Positions 1 through 5,879 are shown, numbered from the stretch's first letter. The stretch: 5,981 nt of DNA from Mariaggregatimicrobium sp964498785 (GCA_964498785.1 CAZCJL010000219.1:1-5981); one strand, 5' to 3'. Notes: a model not told the origin generated them from the letters alone. A program made the numbers and translations.

Positions 1-140
1 TTTAGCAAAAAAAACGAATCTCATTTCCTTTGAGTTTGATCCAAAATTTGTTATCTCGACACTAAAAATCAATGCCGACTTTTTACGGTTTCATCAATTT
101 AGATTAGTTCCTTAAATCAGGGCGCTTGTCAATTTACCGA

Positions 141-572
141 TCAGTTGTCAAGCAATACAATTTTGCTTCTGATCCATTCAACATATTTCTCGTAAGGAAA
201 CAATTCTTTATCTGGAGAAGAAATTTGGACCATCAACTCTATAATTTCATCGTTTGAAGCATTTAAGCGGTACCCGTTTGATTGAAGAAAAACCATTAAG
301 ACTGATGTCTCTGTCCGCTTATTACCATCATTAAAATATGCCCTGCGCTGATAACCCAAGATAATTTTGCAGCCTTGTCTGCAATTGAGGGATACCGGTT
401 TAAACCAAAAAGTGGATGTTGTATTGCATCTAACACCCACTTGAGGCTTTCAGGATTTCTAAGATTATCACCATCGTCATGCAATTCCACCAGTATTTGA
501 AATATGATAGCGATTGAGTTTTATTATGTCCTCGCAGGTTGGGAAGACTATAACACGGCCAGTCTCGCCCAT
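141..572 (-). pseudogene. Doc/Fic-family toxin (death-on-curing type), interrupted by two frameshifts
   Basis: Three overlapping frame fragments join into one Doc-like protein of about 143 residues. The first runs from ATG 572 (begins MGETGRVIVF, then FPTCEDIIKLNRYHISNTGG). The second covers about 481-337 (DNLRNPESLKWVLDAI, ADKAAKLSWVISAGHI). The third runs from about 335 to the stop at 141 (FNDGNKRTE, LMVFLQSNGY, YEKYVEWIRSKI). Joining the last two restores HIFNDGNKRT, the Doc version of the Fic motif, nearly identical to HIFNDANKRT of P1 Doc. Canonical Fic AMPylators have HPFxxGNGR; the Lys form marks Doc, which is known to phosphorylate EF-Tu. Frame 1 must lose one base between about 524 and 479, and one T is missing in the run complementary to 333-336, so the net shift is zero. 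The start overlaps the upstream small gene by 25 bp and lacks a strong Shine-Dalgarno, which suggests translational coupling. As read, the gene cannot make a full toxin. Real inactivation and two sequencing indels are both possible. Confidence 0.85.
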
Positions 573-763
573 AGGTCTTTATGTTCTTGAAGTATTTGAT
601 TAGCTGTTATGTCCCATATATTTTTTTCTGAAGTTTCAATAGTAGGTGCATTTATATCGAAGAATCTTAAACTAAGACTATCTTGTGCTACTATTTCTTC
701 AACTGCACAGGTCGTTTGTGAAGAAAGTCCAGGTTGAATATCATATATTTTTTTTATTGACAT
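548..763 (-). CDS. Small protein of 71 residues, unrecognised; positional antitoxin candidate
   Basis: I do not recognise this protein. It begins MSIKKIYDIQPG and ends HKDLWARLAVL, is mixed in charge, and has no signal peptide, membrane segment or Cys/His cluster. The middle (about residues 29-48) looks beta or loop-like. The last 20 or so residues (ITANQILQEHKDLWARLAVL) could form an amphipathic helix with Trp and Leu on one face. It is very probably a real gene, because AAGGAG sits 5 nt before the ATG and both ends interlock with neighbours: its start lies 23 bp inside the Ntn hydrolase gene and its end 25 bp inside the Doc-like gene. Being about the size of Phd (73 residues) and directly upstream of a doc-type gene makes it a candidate antitoxin. 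However, I see no Phd/YefM N-terminal fold signature and no [S/T]xxxE[G/N] Fic-inhibition motif. It could instead be a partner of the Ntn hydrolase. The coding call is fairly firm; the function is not. Confidence 0.65.
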   Translation of the reverse strand: MSIKKIYDIQPGLSSQTTCAVEEIVAQDSLSLRFFDINAPTIETSEKNIWDITANQILQEHKDLWARLAVL

Positions 764-1607
764 GTTGACTCCTTAATTTCCAAGTTTTTCTTGAAATCCA
801 ATTAAATTCCCTTTGAGTTATTACAGCAATATCTATTTGTCCACCACATAGCTCAGGTCCAACTACAAATCGAAAGCGACCAATAACCACATTTAGCATA
901 TAATTAGCATATTCAATTGCGTCCTGTAAGGGCATCTGAGCAAAAGGCACTTGGTACTCCAATGGTTGTAAAGCGCTTTGTAATTTTTCTAGTGAAATAT
1001 TGAATTTTTCAGAAATTATCTGTATTGCACTATCGTCTCGACCAAAATGTAGTCTTATTATCGGCTCTGTTATTCCAAACCAACTGGCTCCAAAATTAGG
1101 TTTACCGTTTAAGTCAGGTCTTTGATTAAAAACTTCTTTATCGAATGGCACTACAAAGCGCCAAATTTCTGGAAAAAATCCTTGTTCAGAATATCCCGCT
1201 ACAATCATGCCTAATCCGGGTTGTTCTTCTTTAGGTTTATTCCCAAATTCCTCTTGATGGGCATCAGTTAAGTGTTTTTGCAACTCTTTTGCACATGTTT
1301 GGACATTGAACTGCTCACCAGAATATTTTTTATGAAATGACTCTATGGATTGCCAACCTTTATTATACTCCCATTCACGTACTAAGCTTTCTATAGTTCG
1401 TGGACCAATAAATGCCTGTCCCCAGGTAAGCACACCAATTGGTAAATCGCTTCCGATTTGTAGTAACTTTTTTGCATTATAGAATGTTTGTAGAACACCT
1501 TCTTCTATGGTACCACTTGGCTTCTTTACTCGTCCAGTTAACGTAGCTGCACTATCAGCAGCTAGTACCAGCCCTTCACTCACTTTAACAACAATAACAA
1601 CACTCAT
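741..1607 (-). CDS. Proteasome/HslV-fold Ntn hydrolase with a predicted N-terminal Ser nucleophile
   Basis: A 288-residue protein resembling proteasome beta/HslV-type N-terminal-nucleophile hydrolases. Numbering from the residue after Met, it begins SVVIVVKV, then GLVLAADSAAT places Asp at position 17, matching the conserved Asp17 of proteasome beta subunits and HslV. Lys45/46 in YNAKKLLQI probably replaces Lys33 after an insert of about 13 residues. Further family-like segments are IGVLTWGQAFIG (56-67), LGMIVAGYSEQG (131-142), the helix PLQDAIEYANYML (225-237) and the closing strand GGQIDIAVITQ (254-264). I chose ATG 1607 over an in-frame ATG at 1625 because AAAGGA stands 7 nt upstream of the former and nothing similar precedes the latter. 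The shorter start also puts Ser directly after the initiator Met, which methionine aminopeptidase normally removes, so no propeptide is needed. There is no signal peptide, so a cytoplasmic location is expected. It is longer than HslV and Anbu, and no ATPase partner is in view. It is the first gene of the three-gene operon. Peptidase or amidase activity and the substrate are unknown. Confidence 0.82.
   Translation of the reverse strand: MSVVIVVKVSEGLVLAADSAATLTGRVKKPSGTIEEGVLQTFYNAKKLLQIGSDLPIGVLTWGQAFIGPRTIESLVREWEYNKGWQSIESFHKKYSGEQFNVQTCAKELQKHLTDAHQEEFGNKPKEEQPGLGMIVAGYSEQGFFPEIWRFVVPFDKEVFNQRPDLNGKPNFGASWFGITEPIIRLHFGRDDSAIQIISEKFNISLEKLQSALQPLEYQVPFAQMPLQDAIEYANYMLNVVIGRFRFVVGPELCGGQIDIAVITQREFNWISRKTWKLRSQHVNKKNI
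769..774 (-). promoter_or_regulatory. Shine-Dalgarno of the 71-residue gene
   Basis: AAGGAG on the minus strand, 5 nt before ATG 763. It lies inside the 3' end of the Ntn hydrolase coding region and is the main reason to accept the small gene and its start. Confidence 0.8.
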
Positions 1608-1614
1608 CGCAAAT

Positions 1615-1620
1615 TCCTTT
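1615..1620 (-). promoter_or_regulatory. Shine-Dalgarno deciding the Ntn hydrolase start
   Basis: AAAGGA on the minus strand, 7 nt before ATG 1607. The alternative ATG at 1625 has no purine-rich site at a suitable distance, and the RBS lies within that longer reading frame. Selecting 1607 exposes Ser as residue 1 of the mature protein. Confidence 0.8.
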
Positions 1621-1658
1621 GTCATTGGTTGGATATTAAGTGTTTAGTCTTCATAATC

Positions 1659-1686
1659 AATATAAAAAAATATTGCACAAAGTCAA
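1659..1686 (-). promoter_or_regulatory. Probable sigma-70-type promoter of the Ntn/small/Doc operon
   Basis: On the minus strand TTGACT (1686-1681) is followed after 16 nt by TATATT (1664-1659), with an AT-rich spacer containing a run of seven T. Transcription would start near 1652, leaving a leader of about 45 nt before ATG 1607. Both hexamers are close to the sigma-70 consensus, but the surroundings are very AT-rich, so a chance match is possible. Confidence 0.45.
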
Positions 1687-1785
1687 TAAAAAATGTCGGT
1701 TGCTAAAAATTAATTCTGTATATTTTCAAAACTTATTGCAATGGCTACGATTTTATTTTTATTTTATGCAATGACGAAATTCCAC

Positions 1786-1831
1786 TATCGGTTTACCAAA
1801 ACCAACCTTAAACTGCTCCGACAAACCGATA
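1786..1831. repeat. Inverted repeat downstream of the GH9 stop, possible terminator or interspersed palindrome
   Basis: TATCGGTTT (1786-1794) and AAACCGATA (1823-1831) form a perfect 9-bp inverted repeat around a 28-nt loop. It begins about 13 nt after the GH9 stop codon. It has a GC core, but no uninterrupted U-run follows on the minus strand; T-poor, A-rich sequence comes about 25 nt later, so an intrinsic terminator is only moderately likely. It could instead stabilise the 3' end of the mRNA or be one copy of a dispersed palindromic element. Confidence 0.45.
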
Positions 1832-1844
1832 CAAATTAAGAAAG

Positions 1845-4800
1845 TCACTTCAACAAAATCATCTTCCGCACTTCCTTATAATCCCCGGCTTTTAAAGAAA
1901 AAAGGTAAACGCCGCTGACAAGATCGCTGGCGTCGAGGAGGACTTCGTGGCTGCCGGCGGTTTTGGTGTCGTTTACCAGGGTTTTCACCCGGCGTCCGAT
2001 TATATCGTAGACATTCAGGGTGACTTTAGCACTTTGGGGCAGATCGTAGCGGATTTTTGTTTCGGGATTGAACGGGTTGGGGTAATTGTTGTAAAGCTTG
2101 AATTCTTCGGGAAGCACGGCGAGGTCACCATGCTGGTCCTCAATAGCGATGGGTAATTCGCTTTTATTAAAATAAATATCATCAATATACACACTGGTCG
2201 CGCCTCCGTCCACGTCCAGTGTTTTAAAGGAAACGCCGATGGATTGTACCGATGAATTTTCGACATCCTCCGGTATTGCCAGTTCAACGGCATTCCAGTC
2301 ATCCCCGGTGAGGTCTTTTAAACTGAACCATTGACTTTTCCATTGCCAGCCGGCGTGCATCAGGTAATTTTGGATTCCGCCAACCTGTCCGGTTCCCTGT
2401 GCGTCGACAGCTTTGGCAGAATCTACCAGCGCCCTGGGAATCCACACATAATAAATCAGCGAAGTTACTCCGACTTCCAGCGCACTGTTTCGTCGCAGGG
2501 CATTTTCCGAGCCAGGCACGAAATTGCCTTTTATCTCGTAGCTGTGCGAACCACTGCGGGCTTTTGCCGAACTATAGATGGCGGCTGGGCTGCCGCCATT
2601 TTCGCCCCAATTCTCGACAATCCACGCATCAAATTGATCTGCTGTCTCAAAATCATAATCCGCCGGCGGAGCAGCGGCTTTATAGGTGACGTCATCGATA
2701 TAAATGCTGGCCGCGCCGGCGTTAGTGTTCTGGTTGGTGCACACCAGCCCGGTTTCGATAATATCGGAATTCTGCACATCCCCGGGGATCTGAAACGATA
2801 TCTTATTCCAGGCGTCCCCTTGCAGCTCGAATATGCTGACCCATTGATCGCGCCAGTTCCAGCCGGTGGTCATCAGATAATTTTGAATGCCGCCTGCTGC
2901 AGATGAATCCTTTGACGCGGCTGCTGCCGAGGAATCCACGAGCGCCTGCGGAACCCAGACATAATAGATGATCGTCTCCGCACCCTCTTTCAAAGCGCCG
3001 GCTTTTTTCATGACGATCTGAGAATTTGTAATAAAATTACCGCTCAATTTCACACTCTGTGAGCCAGAGTGTGCTTTTTCCGTGGAAATTGCAGCAGCGG
3101 GAACACCGCCTTCGCCCCGGTTACCAAATGTCCAGTCATCGATCTGATCCGCTGTCTCGAAATCATAATCAGCGTCGGTGTCGACAATTTGGGAGATGAT
3201 TTCGATTTTCACGGTATCGCGGGCAGTTTCGCCGGTGGCATTTTCCACTTCGAGAACGATTTCATAGCTGCCAATTTCCAGCTCCACGGTATCGATTTCT
3301 CCGGTGGCAATTTCGGCATTATCGAGACTCCATTTATAGCCTGTAATTCCGCCATTGTTTGAATAACTTCCGGAGCCATCCAGTTGCACGGTTTCTTTTC
3401 CATCTTCATCTTCATCGACAATTCGCTGATCCGGACCGGCATCCGCGATCAGCACCGGCGTAATGACGCCGCCGGATTGGGAAAGGGTGTACAGATAGGC
3501 ATACAGCAGCGCTTTGCCGCGCATTGTCTGCCGCGGGGTAAATTCCGAATGCGCCCAGATAAACCGGGTATTGATATATTTCGACGCGTGCGCCCAGTTA
3601 TCAATAGCCGGGTAAAATTTATTCAGAACCTTCATCGGGTTGCTGCCGACCATGTTGCCGCCCCATCCATCAATATTCAGATACGGAGTGTGTCCGGGGT
3701 GAAGACCTGGCGCTCCGTCATCGCGTCCCGCAGTATAGCAATTTTCGACGCTGCGTTTATCTGCCAGCCCAGTGGTTGCCGTGGTCATCTGGATCATGTT
3801 GAGCGGATTTCTGCCCAGTCCCCAGTCAGCTTCCAGCAGCATGGCATCGAGAAAAGTGAGCTGTTCCGCGGGATTGTCAGAAATGGCATGCGCCAGAATA
3901 GTTCTGTGCATATCCTGATTTGTCTGCCACCAGGCTTGTTCCGGCGCGTACCCGCGGCGGGAAGGTCGCTTCGTGACATTACCGGCTTCCTTGCTCTTCG
4001 CCTTCGCGATGTCTGCCGCTTTCATATTCGCGTACAATTCCGGGTAATTCACCGTCCGTTTGGTGAACAGATAGGCCGCAACTCCCCACAACTGATTATA
4101 TGATCCCTGCTGATAAATACTGGAATTGGGACCGGTGACCATGCACTCTCTGTTGACAACATTTTCATATTGCGTGTCGCCGGTCAAATTGTAAAGATAC
4201 GCCGCGGTCATCATTTTGAAATCAATGCCCCGGATGCCTTCCATGCGCGTTTCCAGCATGGGATCATCCAGATTATTGGCATAATTATACGCAACGATTG
4301 CAGAATCCTGATATTCGGTTTTCAGCTCATTCTGCCCGGCAATCTGAAAGCAATATGCCAGCATCGCGCTGTTCAGCGCATTTGCCCAGGCAGCGATTGG
4401 CGTGTTATCTGCCTGATAGAGCTTGTTGTTGTCATCGGGATTCGTGATGCCGTGGGAATAGCCGCCCTCGTAGCGCAGATTCAACCAGAAATCGACTTCA
4501 TTTCGGGCTTCATCGAGGATGTCGGGAATGCCGTTGCCGGACTCGGCGATGCGGAGATCGTCATCATCCAGCGCGCCGTCGCTTAAAATATATGCCAGGC
4601 AGAGATCATAAACATTCACCACATGCCCCAGATGGCGGTCCCAATCCAGCGCATCGCTGTGCCCGCCAATGGCTCGCGGATTGGTGGGACTGCCTGCTTT
4701 TTTAAAGAAAATCCAGCTTTGCGGCTTGTCCCATTTATCGCCGGTAACAAATGTTTCCCATTGCGGATGATAGGGATCCATATCGGTGACATAGATTTTG

Positions 4801-5795
4801 CAGTTCGGTGGATCCTGATCCTGAATGTACAGCGGTCGCCGGGGCACAGGCGTCATGTCCGGATTATCCTGCCCGATCCGCATATAAAAGAATCCCATTA
4901 CGGAAAGTTTGTACGGATCGTGATAAATATCATCCCTGATCTCGAAATCTTCGCTGCAGCCAACGCCTTCCACCGCCAACCTGTACGTTCCTGTCTGATT
5001 GAATCCGGTGAAATCGATATTCCAGACATCGGAGCCGGTCAGATTGTGATTTGTTTCGGTTGTGCTCTCCATCCAGAAAGCCACCGAGCCGACGCGCTCC
5101 GATTGTTCGGTGTCCACGTTGTAAATAAAGACATCGTTACCGACGAATTCCGAGTAATCCCGGTTGCCGCCATCTCCCAGGAAATGATACAGATCAGCTG
5201 CCTTCACCCGCGAGCTGCTCATGTATCCGACCAGATTCGTATGAATCGCTTCGGAGGGACAATTGAAAATGTCGAACGTAATGCTCCGGGAGGTCGTGTC
5301 GGAATTTGTATTTTCATTAATTTCGACGGTGTACGTATTATTTTCCTGCAACGAATGTGGGAGATGCAGATAAATGAAATGCTCATAAGTGTAATCAAAT
5401 CCATGATCGCTATTGATCTGATCCCAACCGGTATAGGACATCCCATTGACTTTTGTTTTCCGGAAACTTGCAGCAGGGGAAACGCCGGTCTCGCCAAAAT
5501 TGGGGTCATCCACCGATGTGATAATCCAGTTACTTACGTCAGCAGCGTTCGTTACATCGAGCGCATCTCCGTAAGACACAACAAAGGAGTTTTCCGGTTC
5601 GGAATGATGCCCATGATACGCATTTTCACCTTTCCCGTCATCGACAAATTTTACCGCGCCGTCTTTGAAATGTAGCATCAGGTAATCTTTGTCCACGACC
5701 TTCATTTTCACCAATTTTGAAGCCCAGCCTGTTTGGAATCCGAACAGAATCAAGCAAATAAATAAAATCGAAACGCCTGGTTTCAGTAGCTTCAT
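1845..5795 (-). CDS. Secreted multidomain GH9-family glycoside hydrolase with PKD, tandem CBM-like modules and type IX sorting domain
   Basis: A 1316-residue exported enzyme, probably acting on cellulose, beta-glucan or a related plant polymer. Start 5795 is chosen because AAAGGAG lies 8 nt upstream and a signal peptide follows at once (MKLLKPG, hydrophobic 8-20, cleavage near GWA/S 25-26). An in-frame ATG 10 codons earlier lacks these. Domains: beta-rich region 28-175, unassigned; CelD_N Ig-like 180-289 (NLVGYM, WNIDFTGFNQTGTYRL); GH9 (alpha/alpha)6 barrel 290-773; PKD 784-869 (ADAGPDQ, LDGSGSY); tandem jelly-roll modules 875-1038 and 1045-1209; type IX sorting domain 1232-1316 (YPNPFNPET, VYDIIGRRVKTLV, SGVYLFSLKAG). 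GH9 hallmarks are GGHSDALDWDRH (377-388), equivalent to GGWYDAGDYGKY with catalytic Asp381/Asp384; ESGNGIPDILDEAR (418-431); LGRNPL (660-665); NMVGSNP (714-720); and AHSEFTPRQTM (748-758), where Glu751 aligns with the general acid. The PHHR motif is absent, so it belongs to a divergent GH9 branch. It appears monocistronic. The family is firm; substrate specificity is inferred. Confidence 0.95.
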   Translation of the reverse strand: MKLLKPGVSILFICLILFGFQTGWASKLVKMKVVDKDYLMLHFKDGAVKFVDDGKGENAYHGHHSEPENSFVVSYGDALDVTNAADVSNWIITSVDDPNFGETGVSPAASFRKTKVNGMSYTGWDQINSDHGFDYTYEHFIYLHLPHSLQENNTYTVEINENTNSDTTSRSITFDIFNCPSEAIHTNLVGYMSSSRVKAADLYHFLGDGGNRDYSEFVGNDVFIYNVDTEQSERVGSVAFWMESTTETNHNLTGSDVWNIDFTGFNQTGTYRLAVEGVGCSEDFEIRDDIYHDPYKLSVMGFFYMRIGQDNPDMTPVPRRPLYIQDQDPPNCKIYVTDMDPYHPQWETFVTGDKWDKPQSWIFFKKAGSPTNPRAIGGHSDALDWDRHLGHVVNVYDLCLAYILSDGALDDDDLRIAESGNGIPDILDEARNEVDFWLNLRYEGGYSHGITNPDDNNKLYQADNTPIAAWANALNSAMLAYCFQIAGQNELKTEYQDSAIVAYNYANNLDDPMLETRMEGIRGIDFKMMTAAYLYNLTGDTQYENVVNRECMVTGPNSSIYQQGSYNQLWGVAAYLFTKRTVNYPELYANMKAADIAKAKSKEAGNVTKRPSRRGYAPEQAWWQTNQDMHRTILAHAISDNPAEQLTFLDAMLLEADWGLGRNPLNMIQMTTATTGLADKRSVENCYTAGRDDGAPGLHPGHTPYLNIDGWGGNMVGSNPMKVLNKFYPAIDNWAHASKYINTRFIWAHSEFTPRQTMRGKALLYAYLYTLSQSGGVITPVLIADAGPDQRIVDEDEDGKETVQLDGSGSYSNNGGITGYKWSLDNAEIATGEIDTVELEIGSYEIVLEVENATGETARDTVKIEIISQIVDTDADYDFETADQIDDWTFGNRGEGGVPAAAISTEKAHSGSQSVKLSGNFITNSQIVMKKAGALKEGAETIIYYVWVPQALVDSSAAAASKDSSAAGGIQNYLMTTGWNWRDQWVSIFELQGDAWNKISFQIPGDVQNSDIIETGLVCTNQNTNAGAASIYIDDVTYKAAAPPADYDFETADQFDAWIVENWGENGGSPAAIYSSAKARSGSHSYEIKGNFVPGSENALRRNSALEVGVTSLIYYVWIPRALVDSAKAVDAQGTGQVGGIQNYLMHAGWQWKSQWFSLKDLTGDDWNAVELAIPEDVENSSVQSIGVSFKTLDVDGGATSVYIDDIYFNKSELPIAIEDQHGDLAVLPEEFKLYNNYPNPFNPETKIRYDLPQSAKVTLNVYDIIGRRVKTLVNDTKTAGSHEVLLDASDLVSGVYLFSLKAGDYKEVRKMILLK
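1848..2102 (-). other. Type IX secretion C-terminal sorting domain of the GH9 protein
   Basis: Residues 1232-1316 hold YNNYPNPFNPETKIRYDLP, then VTLNVYDIIGRRV and a final SGVYLFSLKAG...KMILLK. This is the FlgD-like Ig fold recognised as the type A sorting signal of the Por/type IX system in FCB bacteria. It predicts passage through the outer membrane, with removal of the domain and surface anchoring or release. It is the strongest taxonomic clue in the window. Confidence 0.92.
2169..3173 (-). repeat. Tandem duplicated CBM-like jelly-roll modules inside the GH9 gene
   Basis: Two copies of a module of about 165 residues with a 170-residue period: copy 1 at 3173-2682 (residues 875-1038), copy 2 at 2663-2169 (1045-1209). 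Shared landmarks are DYDFETADQ, the SGS motif before GNF, IYYVW with ALVDS, GGIQNYLM, an aromatic cluster GWxWxxQW (Trp979/981/985 and 1150/1152/1156), GD(A/D)WN, and the closing Y(I)DD strand. The fold looks like a galactose-binding-like beta sandwich of the kind found in mannanases and other polysaccharidases, and the Trp cluster would suit sugar stacking. The copies differ most in the loop after ALVDS, which is Ala/Ser-rich in copy 1. I cannot assign a CBM family. Confidence 0.8.
3189..3446 (-). other. PKD-type domain linking GH9 to the binding modules
   Basis: Residues 784-869 begin ADAGPDQ, contain LDGSGSY and GYKWSLDN, and end GETARDTVKIEI, the usual course of a PKD/Ig-like spacer domain. 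An acidic DEDEDGKE insert after the first strand is unusual and suggests a calcium-binding or solvent-exposed loop. Confidence 0.85.
3477..4928 (-). other. GH9 catalytic domain
   Basis: Residues 290-773 of the large secreted protein. Landmarks in order: YHDPYKLSVMGFFYMRIG (opening helix), DALD base motif (381-384), ESGNGIPDILDEAR, APEQAWWQTNQ (617-627), LGRNPL, NMVGSNP, and SEFTPRQTM with candidate acid Glu751, then the last barrel helix KALLYAYLYTLS. Confidence 0.9.
4929..5258 (-). other. CelD_N-type Ig-like domain preceding GH9
   Basis: Residues 180-289 start with HTNLVGYMSSSRVKAA, the usual N(Q/L)VGY opening of the cellulase N-terminal Ig domain. They close with VWNIDFTGFNQTGTYRL and DFEIRDDIY leading straight into the barrel. 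In theme B GH9 enzymes this domain packs against the catalytic module. Confidence 0.8.
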
Positions 5796-5803
5796 AGTCG
5801 TTT

Positions 5804-5810
5804 CTCCTTT
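5804..5810 (-). promoter_or_regulatory. Shine-Dalgarno of the GH9 gene
   Basis: AAAGGAG on the minus strand, 8 nt before ATG 5795. It fixes the start at the Met that opens the signal peptide and excludes the upstream ATG at 5825. Confidence 0.85.
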
Positions 5811-5828
5811 AATTTGGGTTAACATGCT

Positions 5829-5847
5829 TATAATTGTCAGAATTATA
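5829..5847. promoter_or_regulatory. Perfect AT-rich dyad in the GH9 leader with an embedded -10-like hexamer
   Basis: TATAATT (5829-5835) and AATTATA (5841-5847) are a perfect 7-bp inverted repeat around GTCAG. The minus strand reads TATAAT at 5847-5842, which could be the -10 of the GH9 promoter about 50 nt before its ATG, but no good -35 sits 16-18 nt upstream. The symmetry would also suit an operator for a dimeric regulator. Either role is tentative. Confidence 0.35.
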
Positions 5848-5879
5848 GATAGCTGATGTTTTCAAAAGCGTCTGCGCCT

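Noticed and set aside
1..24. Minus-strand ATG at 24 after an AAAGGA sequence (MRFVFFAK, running off the edge)
   Set aside because: The spacing between the purine run and the ATG is only about one base, and only eight codons are visible.
2..115. A plus-strand frame open from the window edge for 37 codons, ending at TAA 113-115 (ends HQFRLVP)
   Set aside because: It could be the tail of a convergent gene, but a run of this length is expected fairly often by chance and the sequence matches nothing I recognise.
616..640. Possible Fic-inhibition motif [S/T]xxxE[G/N] in the 71-residue protein (around TIETSEKN)
   Set aside because: The Glu is followed by Lys, not Gly or Asn, so the motif is not met.
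1608..1625. Longer Ntn hydrolase start at ATG 1625
   Set aside because: It has no ribosome-binding site, and it would bury the predicted nucleophile behind six extra residues.
1737..1773. Direct repeat TGCAATG at 1737-1743 and 1767-1773
   Set aside because: Only 7 bp in AT-rich intergenic sequence, with no further copies or flanking structure; likely chance.
1763..1878. Minus-strand frame of about 38 codons spanning the GH9 3' end (contains SEQFKVGFGKPIVEF)
   Set aside because: It overlaps the GH9 terminus in another frame, has no RBS or start in place, and is explained by the inverted repeat region.
3384..4103. A 239-codon plus-strand frame opposite the GH9 catalytic domain
   Set aside because: It is an antisense shadow of the GH9 coding sequence, with low-complexity Arg/Ile-rich translation and no convincing start context.
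4623..5675. A 350-codon open frame on the plus strand, opposite the GH9 gene
   Set aside because: It lies wholly antisense to a strongly supported coding region with clear domains. Its translation shows no recognisable family, and such long antisense frames are common opposite GC-biased codons.
5796..5825. Longer GH9 start at ATG 5825 adding ten residues
   Set aside because: It would put polar residues before the signal peptide and place the strong RBS inside the gene; ATG 5795 fits both features better.
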